DNA of 27,667 nt from Caldifarciminota bacterium (GTDB lineage Bacteria > Hydrothermota > Tepidihabitantia > B3-TA06 > JALVRC01): positions 1 through 27,667 of the forward strand of contig JALVRC010000151.1 of the NCBI GenBank assembly GCA_027025255.1. The letters are read 5' to 3'. Numbering within the stretch: position 1 is the stretch's first letter; each line of letters begins with the position of its first letter. A model generated the notes under the pieces. It had not been told where the DNA came from and searched no databases. It was given only the letters and a program-made list of their open reading frames with translations. The position numbers and the translations under genes are program-made. This document shows, one piece after another, positions 16,909 through 24,896 of the stretch.

Positions 16909-17392
16909 TTTTACCTCTACTGTTTAAAAAATACAAAAGTCCGTCAGCGTCATTTTCGTGATATTTATCTGCCTCCTTCATATATATGTCAAAACGTTCC
17001 GGAGACCATATCTCTATATGATCAACAGCTCCAGATATAATAGCCTCTTTTGTCAACTCAGCATAGTTCAATAGAAAAGAAGGGATAAGTATTCTGCCCT
17101 GAGCATCAAGATTAACCTCGCTTGCCATGGATACCTTCCTTCTTACAAATCTTCTCATTTCTTTTTTATAGTAAGGGACAGAAAGTAAAACCTCATCCTC
17201 AAAAGCCTGCCAGGCCTCTAAAGTGTATACATCTATTTCTCCATCGTATCCTTTTGTAAGAACAAGAGCTCTCTCCTTAATCCGCTCTAAAACTTTCCTA
17301 AAAACAGACGGCAAAGGGATTCTGCCCTTCCCATCCAGAGAATGTCTATACAGACCTCTGAATCTTATATTTTTTCTATGTTCTTTTTCCAT
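16898..17392 (-). CDS. mraZ: transcriptional regulator MraZ
   Basis: MraZ is a ring-forming DNA-binding protein that controls the dcw operon it heads. The 164 residues carry two SpoVT/AbrB-type repeats, each with its hallmark motif: SLDGKGRIPLPSVFRKVL (DGKGR at 20-24) and NLDAQGRILIPSFLLNYA (DAQGR at 96-100). It is somewhat longer than the usual MraZ of about 145-150 residues because of N- and C-terminal extensions. It is the first gene of the cluster. Three TGGTA repeats at 10-bp spacing lie immediately upstream, overlapping the promoter and leader, as expected for autoregulation. It ends 11 nt inside the STAS gene. Confidence 0.96.
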   Translation of the reverse strand: MEKEHRKNIRFRGLYRHSLDGKGRIPLPSVFRKVLERIKERALVLTKGYDGEIDVYTLEAWQAFEDEVLLSVPYYKKEMRRFVRRKVSMASEVNLDAQGRILIPSFLLNYAELTKEAIISGAVDHIEIWSPERFDIYMKEADKYHENDADGLLYFLNSRGKNED

Positions 17393-17396
17393 TTTC

Positions 17397-17421
17397 TACC
17401 ACCATATACCACATTTTACCA
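17397..17421 (-). promoter_or_regulatory. putative MraZ operator, three TGGTA repeats
   Basis: On the minus strand TGGTA occurs at 17417-17421, 17407-17411 and 17397-17401, with exact 10-bp periodicity, plus a related TGGAA at the start codon. E. coli MraZ binds three TGGGN boxes separated by 5 bp upstream of its own gene; spacing and position match here, while the core differs by one base (T for G). The boxes overlap the -10 element and the leader, so binding should block transcription. Confidence 0.75.
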
Positions 17422-17440
17422 TTTTTTAAAGTCTTGTCAA
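17413..17440 (-). promoter_or_regulatory. promoter of the dcw operon
   Basis: On the minus strand, TTGACA (17435-17440), a 16-bp spacer and TAAAAT (17413-17418) precede mraZ. Predicted start is near 17406, giving a leader of only about 14 nt. This is the only convincing promoter seen for the 15 dcw genes; internal junctions are overlapping or very short. Confidence 0.8.
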
Positions 17441-17470
17441 GTAAAAAAATTCCCCTTACTTTTCTATTTT

Positions 17471-17496
17471 CTAAGTTGTTATATTATTTAACTTAG
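17471..17496. other. inverted repeat in the gap upstream of mraZ
   Basis: CTAAGTT (17471-17477) and AACTTAG (17490-17496) form a perfect 7-bp dyad around a 12-nt AT spacer, about 30 bp upstream of the mraZ -35 box. It has no T-tract on either side, so it is not a clear terminator; it could be a protein-binding dyad. The rest of the gap (17393-17549) is AT-rich, with nothing else recognisable apart from the mraZ promoter and operator. Confidence 0.35.
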
Positions 17497-17549
17497 GATT
17501 ATATAAAAAATTTACTCTTGGAGTTTTGCTCAAAATAGTTACTACTTAC

Positions 17550-19691
17550 CTAAGGATTATAAGAATCACTCCACATATAAAAACTTTCTACAATATCTTC
17601 CAGTATCCCCCGTGCCTTGTTATTCGGAAATGAATAAAGTAAATTTCTGGCATTGATAAGAAATTTTTTAGCACTATCCTTTGCAAAAGAAAGCGCATTA
17701 TATTTCTTATATAACTTAAGAATTATATCCACCCCTTCTTCTGTCCCTATACTATTAAATATTGCACGCTTCTCTCGCTCATCAGCATTCCTGTAGGTAT
17801 ATATTAACATCGGTGTAGCTCTAAGAACTTTTAAATCATTATACATTGTTTTTTTGGTAACATCTTCTGATGCATATACGTCTTTTGAATCATCATAAAT
17901 TTGAAATGCAATACCAAGTTGATTGGCAAACCCCAGAACCTTTCTATAAACATCATCAGGAAGTTTTTTTATAATAGCTGGTGCGAGAAAAGAACCTTCA
18001 ATCAAAGAACCAGTCTTTAAAGAAACCAGTTTAATATATTTTTCTATGGTCATATCTATAAGGCTTTTCTTTGTGAAATTACTATCCCATATCTCGCCTT
18101 TACATGCGGCAATACCTACTTCAGTACCATTCTTGATAAGCCTCTTTATTACCTCTTTTTCAAAAGGCAATAAAGATAACATCTCAAATGATTTTATAAG
18201 TAATGCATCTCCAACTGTTATTGCACTGCTCAAACCATGCCTGATATAGAAACTATCCTTCCCCCGCCTTTTTAACCCGTTATCAATTACGTCATCATGA
18301 AGCAATGATGCAGTATGACTCATCTCATAAGCAATGGCAACTGGCATTATGTACTCTTGATTAATCCCCCACATATCTGCACCAATTAATGTCAAAGCTG
18401 AACGCAATCTTCTACCACCATCCATTGCATCCTTCATCAATAGATCAAGTTCACCATTCCCATCTAAATATTTGTGAATTCCTTTATCAATTATCTCAAT
18501 ATATTTCTTTAACCTACTATCTAAATAGGATTGTATTATAGAGTATATCTCTTCCTTAATAGCTGTATAAGCAATTCTATGAGATTTTTGAGAAGCATAT
18601 ATAATACCTATTGCCTCTTTTATTTTTCTGTTGTTTTTTGCAAAATTTAACAATCCCTTAATAAAAATCCTTTTTTTAAAATCTTTTTTAAGTCTTCTAT
18701 CCCATTTTCTTTCATAATTTTCAAAAAAATCTGCTACATCTTTATAGTATTTTCCTATTGCTTCTCTATCACCTTTTAACTTACTAACAATAGATTGAGC
18801 AGCCAGAACCCCACTCTTTCTCGCCTGATATATACCACCACCATGTATTAAATTTACAGCTCCCAAAGCATCACCTACCAGAAAAACATCCATAGAAGAC
18901 CTCATTTTAAAAGGGACTATTGCTCCTTCTCTATCAATAATCTTATATTTAGTTATACCATTTTTCTTAAAATATGTACGAGCAAAGTCATTTAAAACCT
19001 TTTCTAAATGTATACCTTTATCTAAAATAGTTTTAACCTCAGCTCCAATACCCATAACAAGTGTATCTTTCCTTGGGAATATCCATATATAACCTGCTCC
19101 AATACGTTCCGGATCAACGTGAAAATCTATACCGTCACTATAAAAACTCCCCAAACTCTGAGGTTTTACATCAATAACATACTGTAATGTGGTACCAATA
19201 TGAGAAATAGGGTATCTTTTAATATTCAAAAAATTATCTATATCTCTTGCATTAGCCCCGGCTGCATGTACAATAATGTCTGCAGAAAAATCTCCCTTTT
19301 CGCTTCTGACAATATAGGCTTGCTTCTCTTTATAAATATCTGTTATTTTAGTGTTAAAAATATAATGAGACTCATTACCCTTTCGCAGATATTGATCATA
19401 AACATTTCTCTTAACTATTGCACCTGGAACATCACCCTCTTTTATATCAAGTATAAGGTGTTGATCCTCATATACTATCCTTGCTTTTCTTATCCATCTT
19501 TCAACAATTTCTTCATGAGGTAAGCCAAAATCCATAAATTCTTTAACCTGAATAGCTCCCCCACAAGGCTTTTCTCTATCACTACCAGACTTTTCAATAC
19601 ATACTACATTTATTCCTTCTTTTACAAGTTCTCTTACTGTCTCAGCCCCGGACGGACCTGCTCCAATTACAATTACATCAAACTTCTTCAA
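17550..19691 (-). CDS. fusion: geranylgeranyl-reductase-type flavoprotein + trans-polyprenyl diphosphate synthase
   Basis: This is a 713-residue two-enzyme fusion. Residues 1 to about 340 are an FAD-dependent geranylgeranyl reductase (GGR)-type protein: Rossmann loop IGAGPSG (9-15), PCGGA (42-46), YIWIFP (201-206) followed by GIG (214-216), matching the family motif YxWxFPx7GxG, and VGDALGAVNLIHGGG (272-286). Residues about 385-713 are a trans-isoprenyl diphosphate synthase: GGRRLRSAL (425-433), first Asp-rich motif DDVID (466-470), RRG (475-477), and second motif FQIYDDSKD (596-604). The fifth residue before the first motif is Ala461, a small residue typical of medium- and long-chain synthases. 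One protein could therefore elongate and then saturate a polyprenyl chain for quinones, dolichol-like carriers or ether lipids. The start is TTG 19691, overlapping the sigma-54 activator by 14 nt. Both halves look intact; the substrate is unknown. Confidence 0.9.
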   Translation of the reverse strand: MKKFDVIVIGAGPSGAETVRELVKEGINVVCIEKSGSDREKPCGGAIQVKEFMDFGLPHEEIVERWIRKARIVYEDQHLILDIKEGDVPGAIVKRNVYDQYLRKGNESHYIFNTKITDIYKEKQAYIVRSEKGDFSADIIVHAAGANARDIDNFLNIKRYPISHIGTTLQYVIDVKPQSLGSFYSDGIDFHVDPERIGAGYIWIFPRKDTLVMGIGAEVKTILDKGIHLEKVLNDFARTYFKKNGITKYKIIDREGAIVPFKMRSSMDVFLVGDALGAVNLIHGGGIYQARKSGVLAAQSIVSKLKGDREAIGKYYKDVADFFENYERKWDRRLKKDFKKRIFIKGLLNFAKNNRKIKEAIGIIYASQKSHRIAYTAIKEEIYSIIQSYLDSRLKKYIEIIDKGIHKYLDGNGELDLLMKDAMDGGRRLRSALTLIGADMWGINQEYIMPVAIAYEMSHTASLLHDDVIDNGLKRRGKDSFYIRHGLSSAITVGDALLIKSFEMLSLLPFEKEVIKRLIKNGTEVGIAACKGEIWDSNFTKKSLIDMTIEKYIKLVSLKTGSLIEGSFLAPAIIKKLPDDVYRKVLGFANQLGIAFQIYDDSKDVYASEDVTKKTMYNDLKVLRATPMLIYTYRNADEREKRAIFNSIGTEEGVDIILKLYKKYNALSFAKDSAKKFLINARNLLYSFPNNKARGILEDIVESFYMWSDSYNP

Positions 19692-21192
19692 TTTGAAGCT
19701 CTTTCTTTAATCTGGAAAGATAGCTTGGTTGAATCCTTAAGATTTTAGCAGCCTCTCTGTTATTTCCTCCAGCACGCTCTAAAGCATACAAAAGAAGTCT
19801 ACGTTTAAAATCCAGTGTTGCTCCTATCCAGCCCTTTGAAAGATCAAATACCTCCTCTCTAACTGCTACAGATGTCTCAGGCAAAATAAGATCGCCCTCT
19901 TTTATCGTTTTCCCCTCACTCATCACAAATGCCCTTTCTATAACATTTCTTAGCTCTCTAACATTGCCAGGCCAATCATACGAGATTAATTTATTTAAGC
20001 CTGAAGCACTAATACCCTCAATCCCTTTTGTCATCTCTCTGTTAAAGTAATCAATAAAATGATTAACCAGAAGAGGAATATCCTCTTTCCTCTGCCTTAA
20101 AGGAGGAATCTCTAATGGGAATACACTGATTCTAAAATAAAGGTCCTCTCTAAAAGTCTTCTCCCTTACCATCTCTGTTAACTTCTGATTAGTAGCTGTG
20201 ATAATCCTTACATTAACCTTTATTCTATCCTTACCTCCCAATCTCTCAAATTCTCTTTCCTCTAAAAATCTCAGAATTTTCACCTGCATATCAGAAGTAA
20301 GATCTCCAATCTCATCAAGAAACAAAGTCCCTTTATGTGCCAGCTCTATTCTACCTAATTTTCTTTGATTAGCCCCGGTAAAAGCACCTTTTTCATACCC
20401 AAACAGCTCACTTTCTATAAGATTAGATGGAATTGCTGCACAATTTATAGAGATAAAAGGCCCCTTTGCCCTACCACTATTTCTGTGTATAAATCTGGCA
20501 AACAGTTCTTTACCACTCCCACTCTCTCCCAGTAAAAGAACAGTAGTATTGGTATTTGCAACCTTCTCAGCCAGTTTTAAAACACGCTGGATTCCTTCTG
20601 AAGTACCTACAATCTTGTATTTTAAATTTAATGAGCTTTCTATATAACTTTTATCCGCAAGTAATTTCTTATAAATCTTTGCATTTTCAAGAACCTGTGC
20701 AGCCTGTTCTGCTAAAAACATAAGTAAATTAATATCCTCGTCCGTATACGTTCCTTCTTTTTTATTTAATACCTCAAGTACACCAATTGTTTTCTTATTA
20801 AGTTTTAAAGGAACAGCAAGGATAGAAGAGGTTGTAAATCGAGTTTTTTCATCTATCTTAGAATACCAATGAGGATCATTATTTACATCCTTTACCACTA
20901 CTGGTTCCCCTCTCTTCGCACAGGATCCTGCAATACTTTCTTCATCAAGAGGGATATATAAAGATAAAAGCTTATCTTTAGCTTCTCCGGTTGCAAAGGC
21001 AAAATGGAGTTTATTTACCTTTTCGTCTATTAAAAGAAGAGAACTCGCCTCAGAATTTGTTAAATCCTTTGCTGACTCAATGATAATTTCAAGAAGTTTC
21101 TCATATTCAATTGTAGTAGTTAATCTCTTTGTTACGTCAATTAATTTTTGTAGCTCTTCTTTCCCTATTTCATTAATCATAAATCTTAACAA
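19678..21192 (-). CDS. sigma-54-dependent activator with N-terminal GAF domain
   Basis: A bacterial enhancer-binding protein of 504 residues that remodels sigma-54 RNA polymerase. An N-terminal GAF sensor (about 18-175) contains SLLLIDEK and ILAVPLKLNKKTIGVLEVLNK. The AAA+ domain follows: Walker A GESGSGKE (222-229), the sigma-54-contacting loop GAFTGA (269-274), Walker B LFLDEIGD (290-297) and the arginine-finger region FREDLYFR (347-354). A Fis-type helix-turn-helix closes the protein (about 463-500, NNREAAKILRIQPSYLSRLKK). There is no receiver domain, so control is probably by ligand or redox through GAF. The likely start is TTG 21192 with AAAAGG just upstream; ATG 21180 is an alternative. 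It overlaps the parvulin gene by 20 nt and the reductase-synthase fusion by 14 nt, so it is part of this operon. Its target promoters are unknown. Confidence 0.93.
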   Translation of the reverse strand: MLRFMINEIGKEELQKLIDVTKRLTTTIEYEKLLEIIIESAKDLTNSEASSLLLIDEKVNKLHFAFATGEAKDKLLSLYIPLDEESIAGSCAKRGEPVVVKDVNNDPHWYSKIDEKTRFTTSSILAVPLKLNKKTIGVLEVLNKKEGTYTDEDINLLMFLAEQAAQVLENAKIYKKLLADKSYIESSLNLKYKIVGTSEGIQRVLKLAEKVANTNTTVLLLGESGSGKELFARFIHRNSGRAKGPFISINCAAIPSNLIESELFGYEKGAFTGANQRKLGRIELAHKGTLFLDEIGDLTSDMQVKILRFLEEREFERLGGKDRIKVNVRIITATNQKLTEMVREKTFREDLYFRISVFPLEIPPLRQRKEDIPLLVNHFIDYFNREMTKGIEGISASGLNKLISYDWPGNVRELRNVIERAFVMSEGKTIKEGDLILPETSVAVREEVFDLSKGWIGATLDFKRRLLLYALERAGGNNREAAKILRIQPSYLSRLKKELQIEEV

Positions 21193-22420
21193 AAACCTTT
21201 TCTTTTATATTTTTAATAAGCTCTTTTACTATCTCATCCTCTTTCTGCATCCTTAAATAGTTTTCAATAAAGCTTCTTAATTCCTTAAAAGACTTAACCT
21301 GCTTATCCTCTTTCTTTTTAATCCATATAAGATGAACTCCGTACTGAGAGACAACAGGCTTACTTATGTATCCGGATTCAGCCTTCTCAGCAACTTCTTT
21401 AAAAGGAGAATCCAATGCATTTATCAACACATCTCCTATTATACCACCTCTTTCAGCACTAACTCTGTCAATAGAATATTTCTGCGCATAGTTATAAAAT
21501 TGGCTTGTATCTTTAAGTATTTCTTTTCTTAGACTCTCCATTTCTCTAATTGTCGATAATGTATCACTCCTACTAATTGTTACAGGGAAAAATATATGTG
21601 CTAATTTTATAGAATCTCCCCTTTTACCAAGAAATCTAAAAAGATGATATCCCTTCATGCTTCTTGCTACAAAGATATCTCCATACTTATGAGGGGAGAA
21701 AAGTATACTATCAGACTCTTTAAACCGTCCACCTCTTTCTACCCAACCTATATATCCTCCTTTATCTTTTGTTTTATAGTCACGGGAAAAAGAACTACAC
21801 ACAACATCCCAATCTCCCCCACGAGAAAGAATATCGTAAACCTCCATAAGCTTTCTCTGAGCCGCCATTTCTTTACTTCTTGAAGGCACAACAGGTACAA
21901 CAATATGTGCTATCAATGCGTGTGCGGGGATTACTGCTATTGAGTCCTTGTGTTTATTATAAAAAGACTTAACCTCTGACGGAGGTACATATATAGGATA
22001 AAACCCCTCTTTGTTTAATATCATCTGAATTAAAAATCTCAAGAGCACCTGATTGGCCATAAATTTACTCAAGTCCTCAAGAGAAATGCCATTATTGCGT
22101 AGCAATTTTATTAAAGAATCCTCCCCCCCAATATTCTTCTTAATCACATCTAACCTGTTTTCTGCCTCTTCTGCTATCCTTGCATAATCTATTTCTATTG
22201 AATCCTCTCTGGCCTTATGCTCTAACAGTTTAACATAAATAAGCTGTTTTAAAACCTCTTCTCTTAAGCTATCTTTTAATCTATATTTTAAAGAATCTGG
22301 TAAAGGCTGTTCTAATAAAAGCAAGGTGAGGTTTTTTTCTACCTCACCCCTTGTTATTATTTTACTATCAACAATCGCATTAATTCCTTCAATGTAACCA
22401 AAGAGGAAAAGAAATATCAC
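21173..22420 (-). CDS. SurA-like periplasmic chaperone with two parvulin domains
   Basis: A 415-residue SurA-type folding factor. A short hydrophobic N-terminus (MIFLFLFGYIEGINA) leads to INAIVDSKIITRGEVEK, a segment typical of the SurA N-terminal chaperone domain (about 12-160). Two parvulin prolyl-isomerase domains follow, at about 166-265 (HALIAHIVVP to KGYHLFRFLG, with GGYIGW) and 270-370 (LAHIFFPV to YGVHLIWIKK, with RGGIIGD). A C-terminal helix completes the SurA core. The signal peptide lacks the usual lysines, so export is probable rather than certain. The start is GTG 22420, overlapping the stop of the previous gene by 4 nt. It is the third parvulin in tandem and the most SurA-like. 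Expected role: escort of outer-membrane or secreted proteins. Confidence 0.88.
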   Translation of the reverse strand: MIFLFLFGYIEGINAIVDSKIITRGEVEKNLTLLLLEQPLPDSLKYRLKDSLREEVLKQLIYVKLLEHKAREDSIEIDYARIAEEAENRLDVIKKNIGGEDSLIKLLRNNGISLEDLSKFMANQVLLRFLIQMILNKEGFYPIYVPPSEVKSFYNKHKDSIAVIPAHALIAHIVVPVVPSRSKEMAAQRKLMEVYDILSRGGDWDVVCSSFSRDYKTKDKGGYIGWVERGGRFKESDSILFSPHKYGDIFVARSMKGYHLFRFLGKRGDSIKLAHIFFPVTISRSDTLSTIREMESLRKEILKDTSQFYNYAQKYSIDRVSAERGGIIGDVLINALDSPFKEVAEKAESGYISKPVVSQYGVHLIWIKKKEDKQVKSFKELRSFIENYLRMQKEDEIVKELIKNIKEKVFVKIYD

Positions 22421-23241
22421 AAAGCTGGTTCCTGAACCTTATAAACCTTCTTTAAGGAATCTACAAGAACTTGAAGTCTCGTTTGAGTTTTCTGTAATTG
22501 TAAAATCTGCCTTATATAAGGCCTTACAAAATCAAGTGATACATCCTTCTTAACCCTTCTCTTGTCCACGACCTTAATTATAGAAATACCATCACCTGTT
22601 GACATTGGCTCAGTATACTCACCACTCTGCATACTAAATAAGACCTCTTCTAACGAAGGATCCAGATTACCCATACCAAAATAAGGAGTTATCTGTCCCT
22701 TGTTCTGTTCTATAGAATACTGTGATGCAAGCTTCTGGAAATCTCCTCCTGCTCTAAGTTGATTATAAACCTGTTGAGCAACTGCAGGATCTGAGACAAC
22801 TATTCTTGAAATCTTTATCTCGCTTAAAAAATTATCCTTATGTTTCGTAAAATAGTCCTGGATTTCCTGATCAGTTACAGCTATATTAGCCATCAGTTTC
22901 TGTAAATATAAACGCACAACGTATTGCTTCTCAATATCCTTTAATGCCTTTTTCAAACTATCTGTCATAATACCGTTCTTTATAGCATCCTTATATAACA
23001 GTTCTGTTTGAAGCCAGGCATTAATAACCTGTCTTGGATCAATCTGTCCTGCATAAGATGGAGGAATCATTGCCTGTAGGTCAGACTTTGTTAAAACCTC
23101 ATCACCCACTCTTACAATAACATCCTTACTATTTACACCAGCCTTCTTATTAAAAAACAGAAAGTAAGCAACAATAATAAGAGCTACAACTACTACCGCT
23201 CCCACCAGGTAGTACAATTTATTTCTTTGCTTGTCTGCCAT
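22417..23241 (-). CDS. membrane-anchored parvulin-type prolyl isomerase
   Basis: A 274-residue protein with a single N-terminal membrane helix (about 11-30, YLVGAVVVVALIIVAYFLFF) and a periplasmic part. Residues about 40-130 resemble the SurA/PrsA N-terminal region (VIVRVGDEVLTKSDLQAM). Residues about 140-228 form one parvulin (PpiC) domain: EIKISRIVV, FQKLASQYSIEQNKGQI, and DGISIIKVVDKR. A C-terminal helix follows. The ATG has AAAAGGAGAG upstream. It starts 3 nt after the end of the first parvulin and overlaps the third by 4 nt. The architecture resembles PpiD or PrsA anchored at the inner membrane. Likely role: folding of proteins leaving the Sec translocon. Confidence 0.9.
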   Translation of the reverse strand: MADKQRNKLYYLVGAVVVVALIIVAYFLFFNKKAGVNSKDVIVRVGDEVLTKSDLQAMIPPSYAGQIDPRQVINAWLQTELLYKDAIKNGIMTDSLKKALKDIEKQYVVRLYLQKLMANIAVTDQEIQDYFTKHKDNFLSEIKISRIVVSDPAVAQQVYNQLRAGGDFQKLASQYSIEQNKGQITPYFGMGNLDPSLEEVLFSMQSGEYTEPMSTGDGISIIKVVDKRRVKKDVSLDFVRPYIRQILQLQKTQTRLQVLVDSLKKVYKVQEPAL

Positions 23242-23244
23242 AGA

Positions 23245-24846
23245 TTATCTCTCCTTTTCTATGTTTTTTTCCTTTCCTATACTTTTCAAAAGTGTCGTAT
23301 CTATAACCACTTTAATTTCCTTTGCCAGCATATTCTTTATGCTTTCTCGCCTTTCAGCTAAGCGCTTTCTTGTAAGTTTACTCTTAACTCGCCAGAAAAC
23401 ATCTTTTAAGCTCAACTGTTTTGAAGGCTTTATACCTATAACCTTTACCAATGCATAGCCATTCTTTACAACAAAAGGCTTACTCACAACCCCTTTACTC
23501 ATACTGAATGCCTTTTTAACAAAATCACCATACATTCTATCATCTATAGCCCTATATCCTATTTTACCACCGCCTTTAGCTGTAAAATGGACAGAATACT
23601 TCTTAGCAACTTCCTCAAAAGGAGTGCCTCCTTTTATAAGATTATATGCCTTCTCTGCAGTGGGCTTATCATTAACTACAATAATCATTATGTCTCTTTT
23701 GGAAGGCTCTTTAAACTCATCCTTATGAGTATTATAGTAGTCAATAATATCTGTAGAGTCTACTTTAACACTATCTGTAACCATTTGTTTTTCAAACATT
23801 CTATACAAAATATTATCGGAAACAATTTGCATATTATCTTTATAATCAGGATCCTTTTCTATGCCTTTCTTCTGAGCAATTCTATACAAAACGTAAAACT
23901 CAACAGCCTTTCTAATTTGAAGAGTATCCAGAGGATAATTAGGATTAATACGTTTTATGATATTGGGTAAGTTCTTAAGATATACCTTTTCACTACCAAA
24001 TATGGTAGCAACAACTGTATTACTGTCTTCCTTATCTACAGGAAAGGCAATCTTTGAAATATTATCTATATTTAATTTAATTTTAGCAACTTTCATGAAT
24101 CTATTGTAAGAAGACTCTGTAAGCTCACCTCTTTTCTCCCTTTGCAAATCAACCTTCAGTCTTGCCTTCTCGTTCTCAAACGGAGGCAATTTATCGTTTT
24201 TCCCTTTCCATAAAATTTTGTACATACCATATACTGAATCTCTCTCACTTACAAGCACTGGCTCAGTTATTTTACCAGGAGCTGTAAAATGAACTACTGT
24301 TCTTGCAATCCTGGGAAACCTATACAGAGAAAGTGTATCAACACGCGCTGTGTTTTTTGTTAAGGAATATAAAACCATTACGCTATCAAATGGTAAACCC
24401 TTTTTAAGTTGAGACTTAACAATCTTTAGTAAAGAATCCCCTCTTACAAAGATTGCCTTAATAGCAATAAGTTCCTTCTCCTCTTCATAAGCTCTTCTAA
24501 CCTCGGCCATACTCGGTTCAGACTTATCAAGAACCTCTCTTTTGTACAACGTGTTTATTGAAACACTTCTTTCCTGCTCTTTTATCTGTCTTTGATATGA
24601 ACTATCCTTATCAAGGCCCATTCTCTTTGCACCAACAACAAACAATTTCTGGTTAATCATATTCTTAAGAATATTAAGTTTAGCCTCAAGCTCTTCATCC
24701 TCACTATTAAACGTAGCAGGATGCCACTTTTTTAAAAAAGCATCCACAGTTATTACCTCACCATCAATCTTTACTACAGGTCTTGTATCTCGCTTTTCGC
24801 AGTTAATAAAAAGACCTATTATCAACAAAAACATTATCCTTTTCAT
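23245..24846 (-). CDS. lipoprotein-like parvulin prolyl isomerase
   Basis: About 533 residues. The frame can be opened at GTG 24861, but that codon overlaps the -10 box at 24853-24858, so ATG 24846 (MKRIMFLLIIGLFINCEK) or ATG 24834 is preferred. The N-terminus resembles a lipoprotein signal: basic residues, a hydrophobic core and a Cys after LFIN. Asn before Cys is not an ideal lipobox. An N-terminal chaperone-like helical region (PVVKIDGEVITVDAFLKKW onward) is followed by a divergent parvulin-like segment (about 130-215) and a clear parvulin domain (about 385-475: KRDIMIIVVND, FEEVAKKYSVHFTAKGGGKIGY, NGYALVKVIGI). It is the first gene of the operon and the promoter at 24853-24880 serves it. 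Likely role: periplasmic folding factor. Confidence 0.88.
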   Translation of the reverse strand: MKRIMFLLIIGLFINCEKRDTRPVVKIDGEVITVDAFLKKWHPATFNSEDEELEAKLNILKNMINQKLFVVGAKRMGLDKDSSYQRQIKEQERSVSINTLYKREVLDKSEPSMAEVRRAYEEEKELIAIKAIFVRGDSLLKIVKSQLKKGLPFDSVMVLYSLTKNTARVDTLSLYRFPRIARTVVHFTAPGKITEPVLVSERDSVYGMYKILWKGKNDKLPPFENEKARLKVDLQREKRGELTESSYNRFMKVAKIKLNIDNISKIAFPVDKEDSNTVVATIFGSEKVYLKNLPNIIKRINPNYPLDTLQIRKAVEFYVLYRIAQKKGIEKDPDYKDNMQIVSDNILYRMFEKQMVTDSVKVDSTDIIDYYNTHKDEFKEPSKRDIMIIVVNDKPTAEKAYNLIKGGTPFEEVAKKYSVHFTAKGGGKIGYRAIDDRMYGDFVKKAFSMSKGVVSKPFVVKNGYALVKVIGIKPSKQLSLKDVFWRVKSKLTRKRLAERRESIKNMLAKEIKVVIDTTLLKSIGKEKNIEKER

Positions 24847-24852
24847 ATGCAA

Positions 24853-24880
24853 AGTATACACAGGATTTTTAAATTGTCAA
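24853..24880 (-). promoter_or_regulatory. promoter of the parvulin / sigma-54 activator / reductase-synthase operon
   Basis: On the minus strand, TTGACA (24875-24880), a 16-bp spacer and TATACT (24853-24858) lie in the only gap of this operon. Predicted transcription start is at or next to the ATG at 24846, so the message may be leaderless, or translation may begin at ATG 24834 behind AAAGGATA. The upstream 20 nt match the micro-ORF promoter exactly. Confidence 0.75.
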
Positions 24881-24896
24881 GTTATAGATTAATTAT

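Noticed and set aside
17505..17524. Intrinsic terminator after the reductase-synthase gene
   Set aside because: ACTC-CAA-GAGT followed by AAATTTTTT has only a 4-bp stem; too weak to list as a feature.
19200..19523. Plus-strand frame of 107 codons opposite the reductase-synthase gene
   Set aside because: Antisense shadow of conserved GGR-domain sequence; no start signals or recognisable motif.
23587..23970. Plus-strand frame of 127 codons opposite the first parvulin gene
   Set aside because: Antisense to a well-supported coding region, rich in Ile/Asn/Tyr as expected from AT-rich complement, no ribosome binding site.
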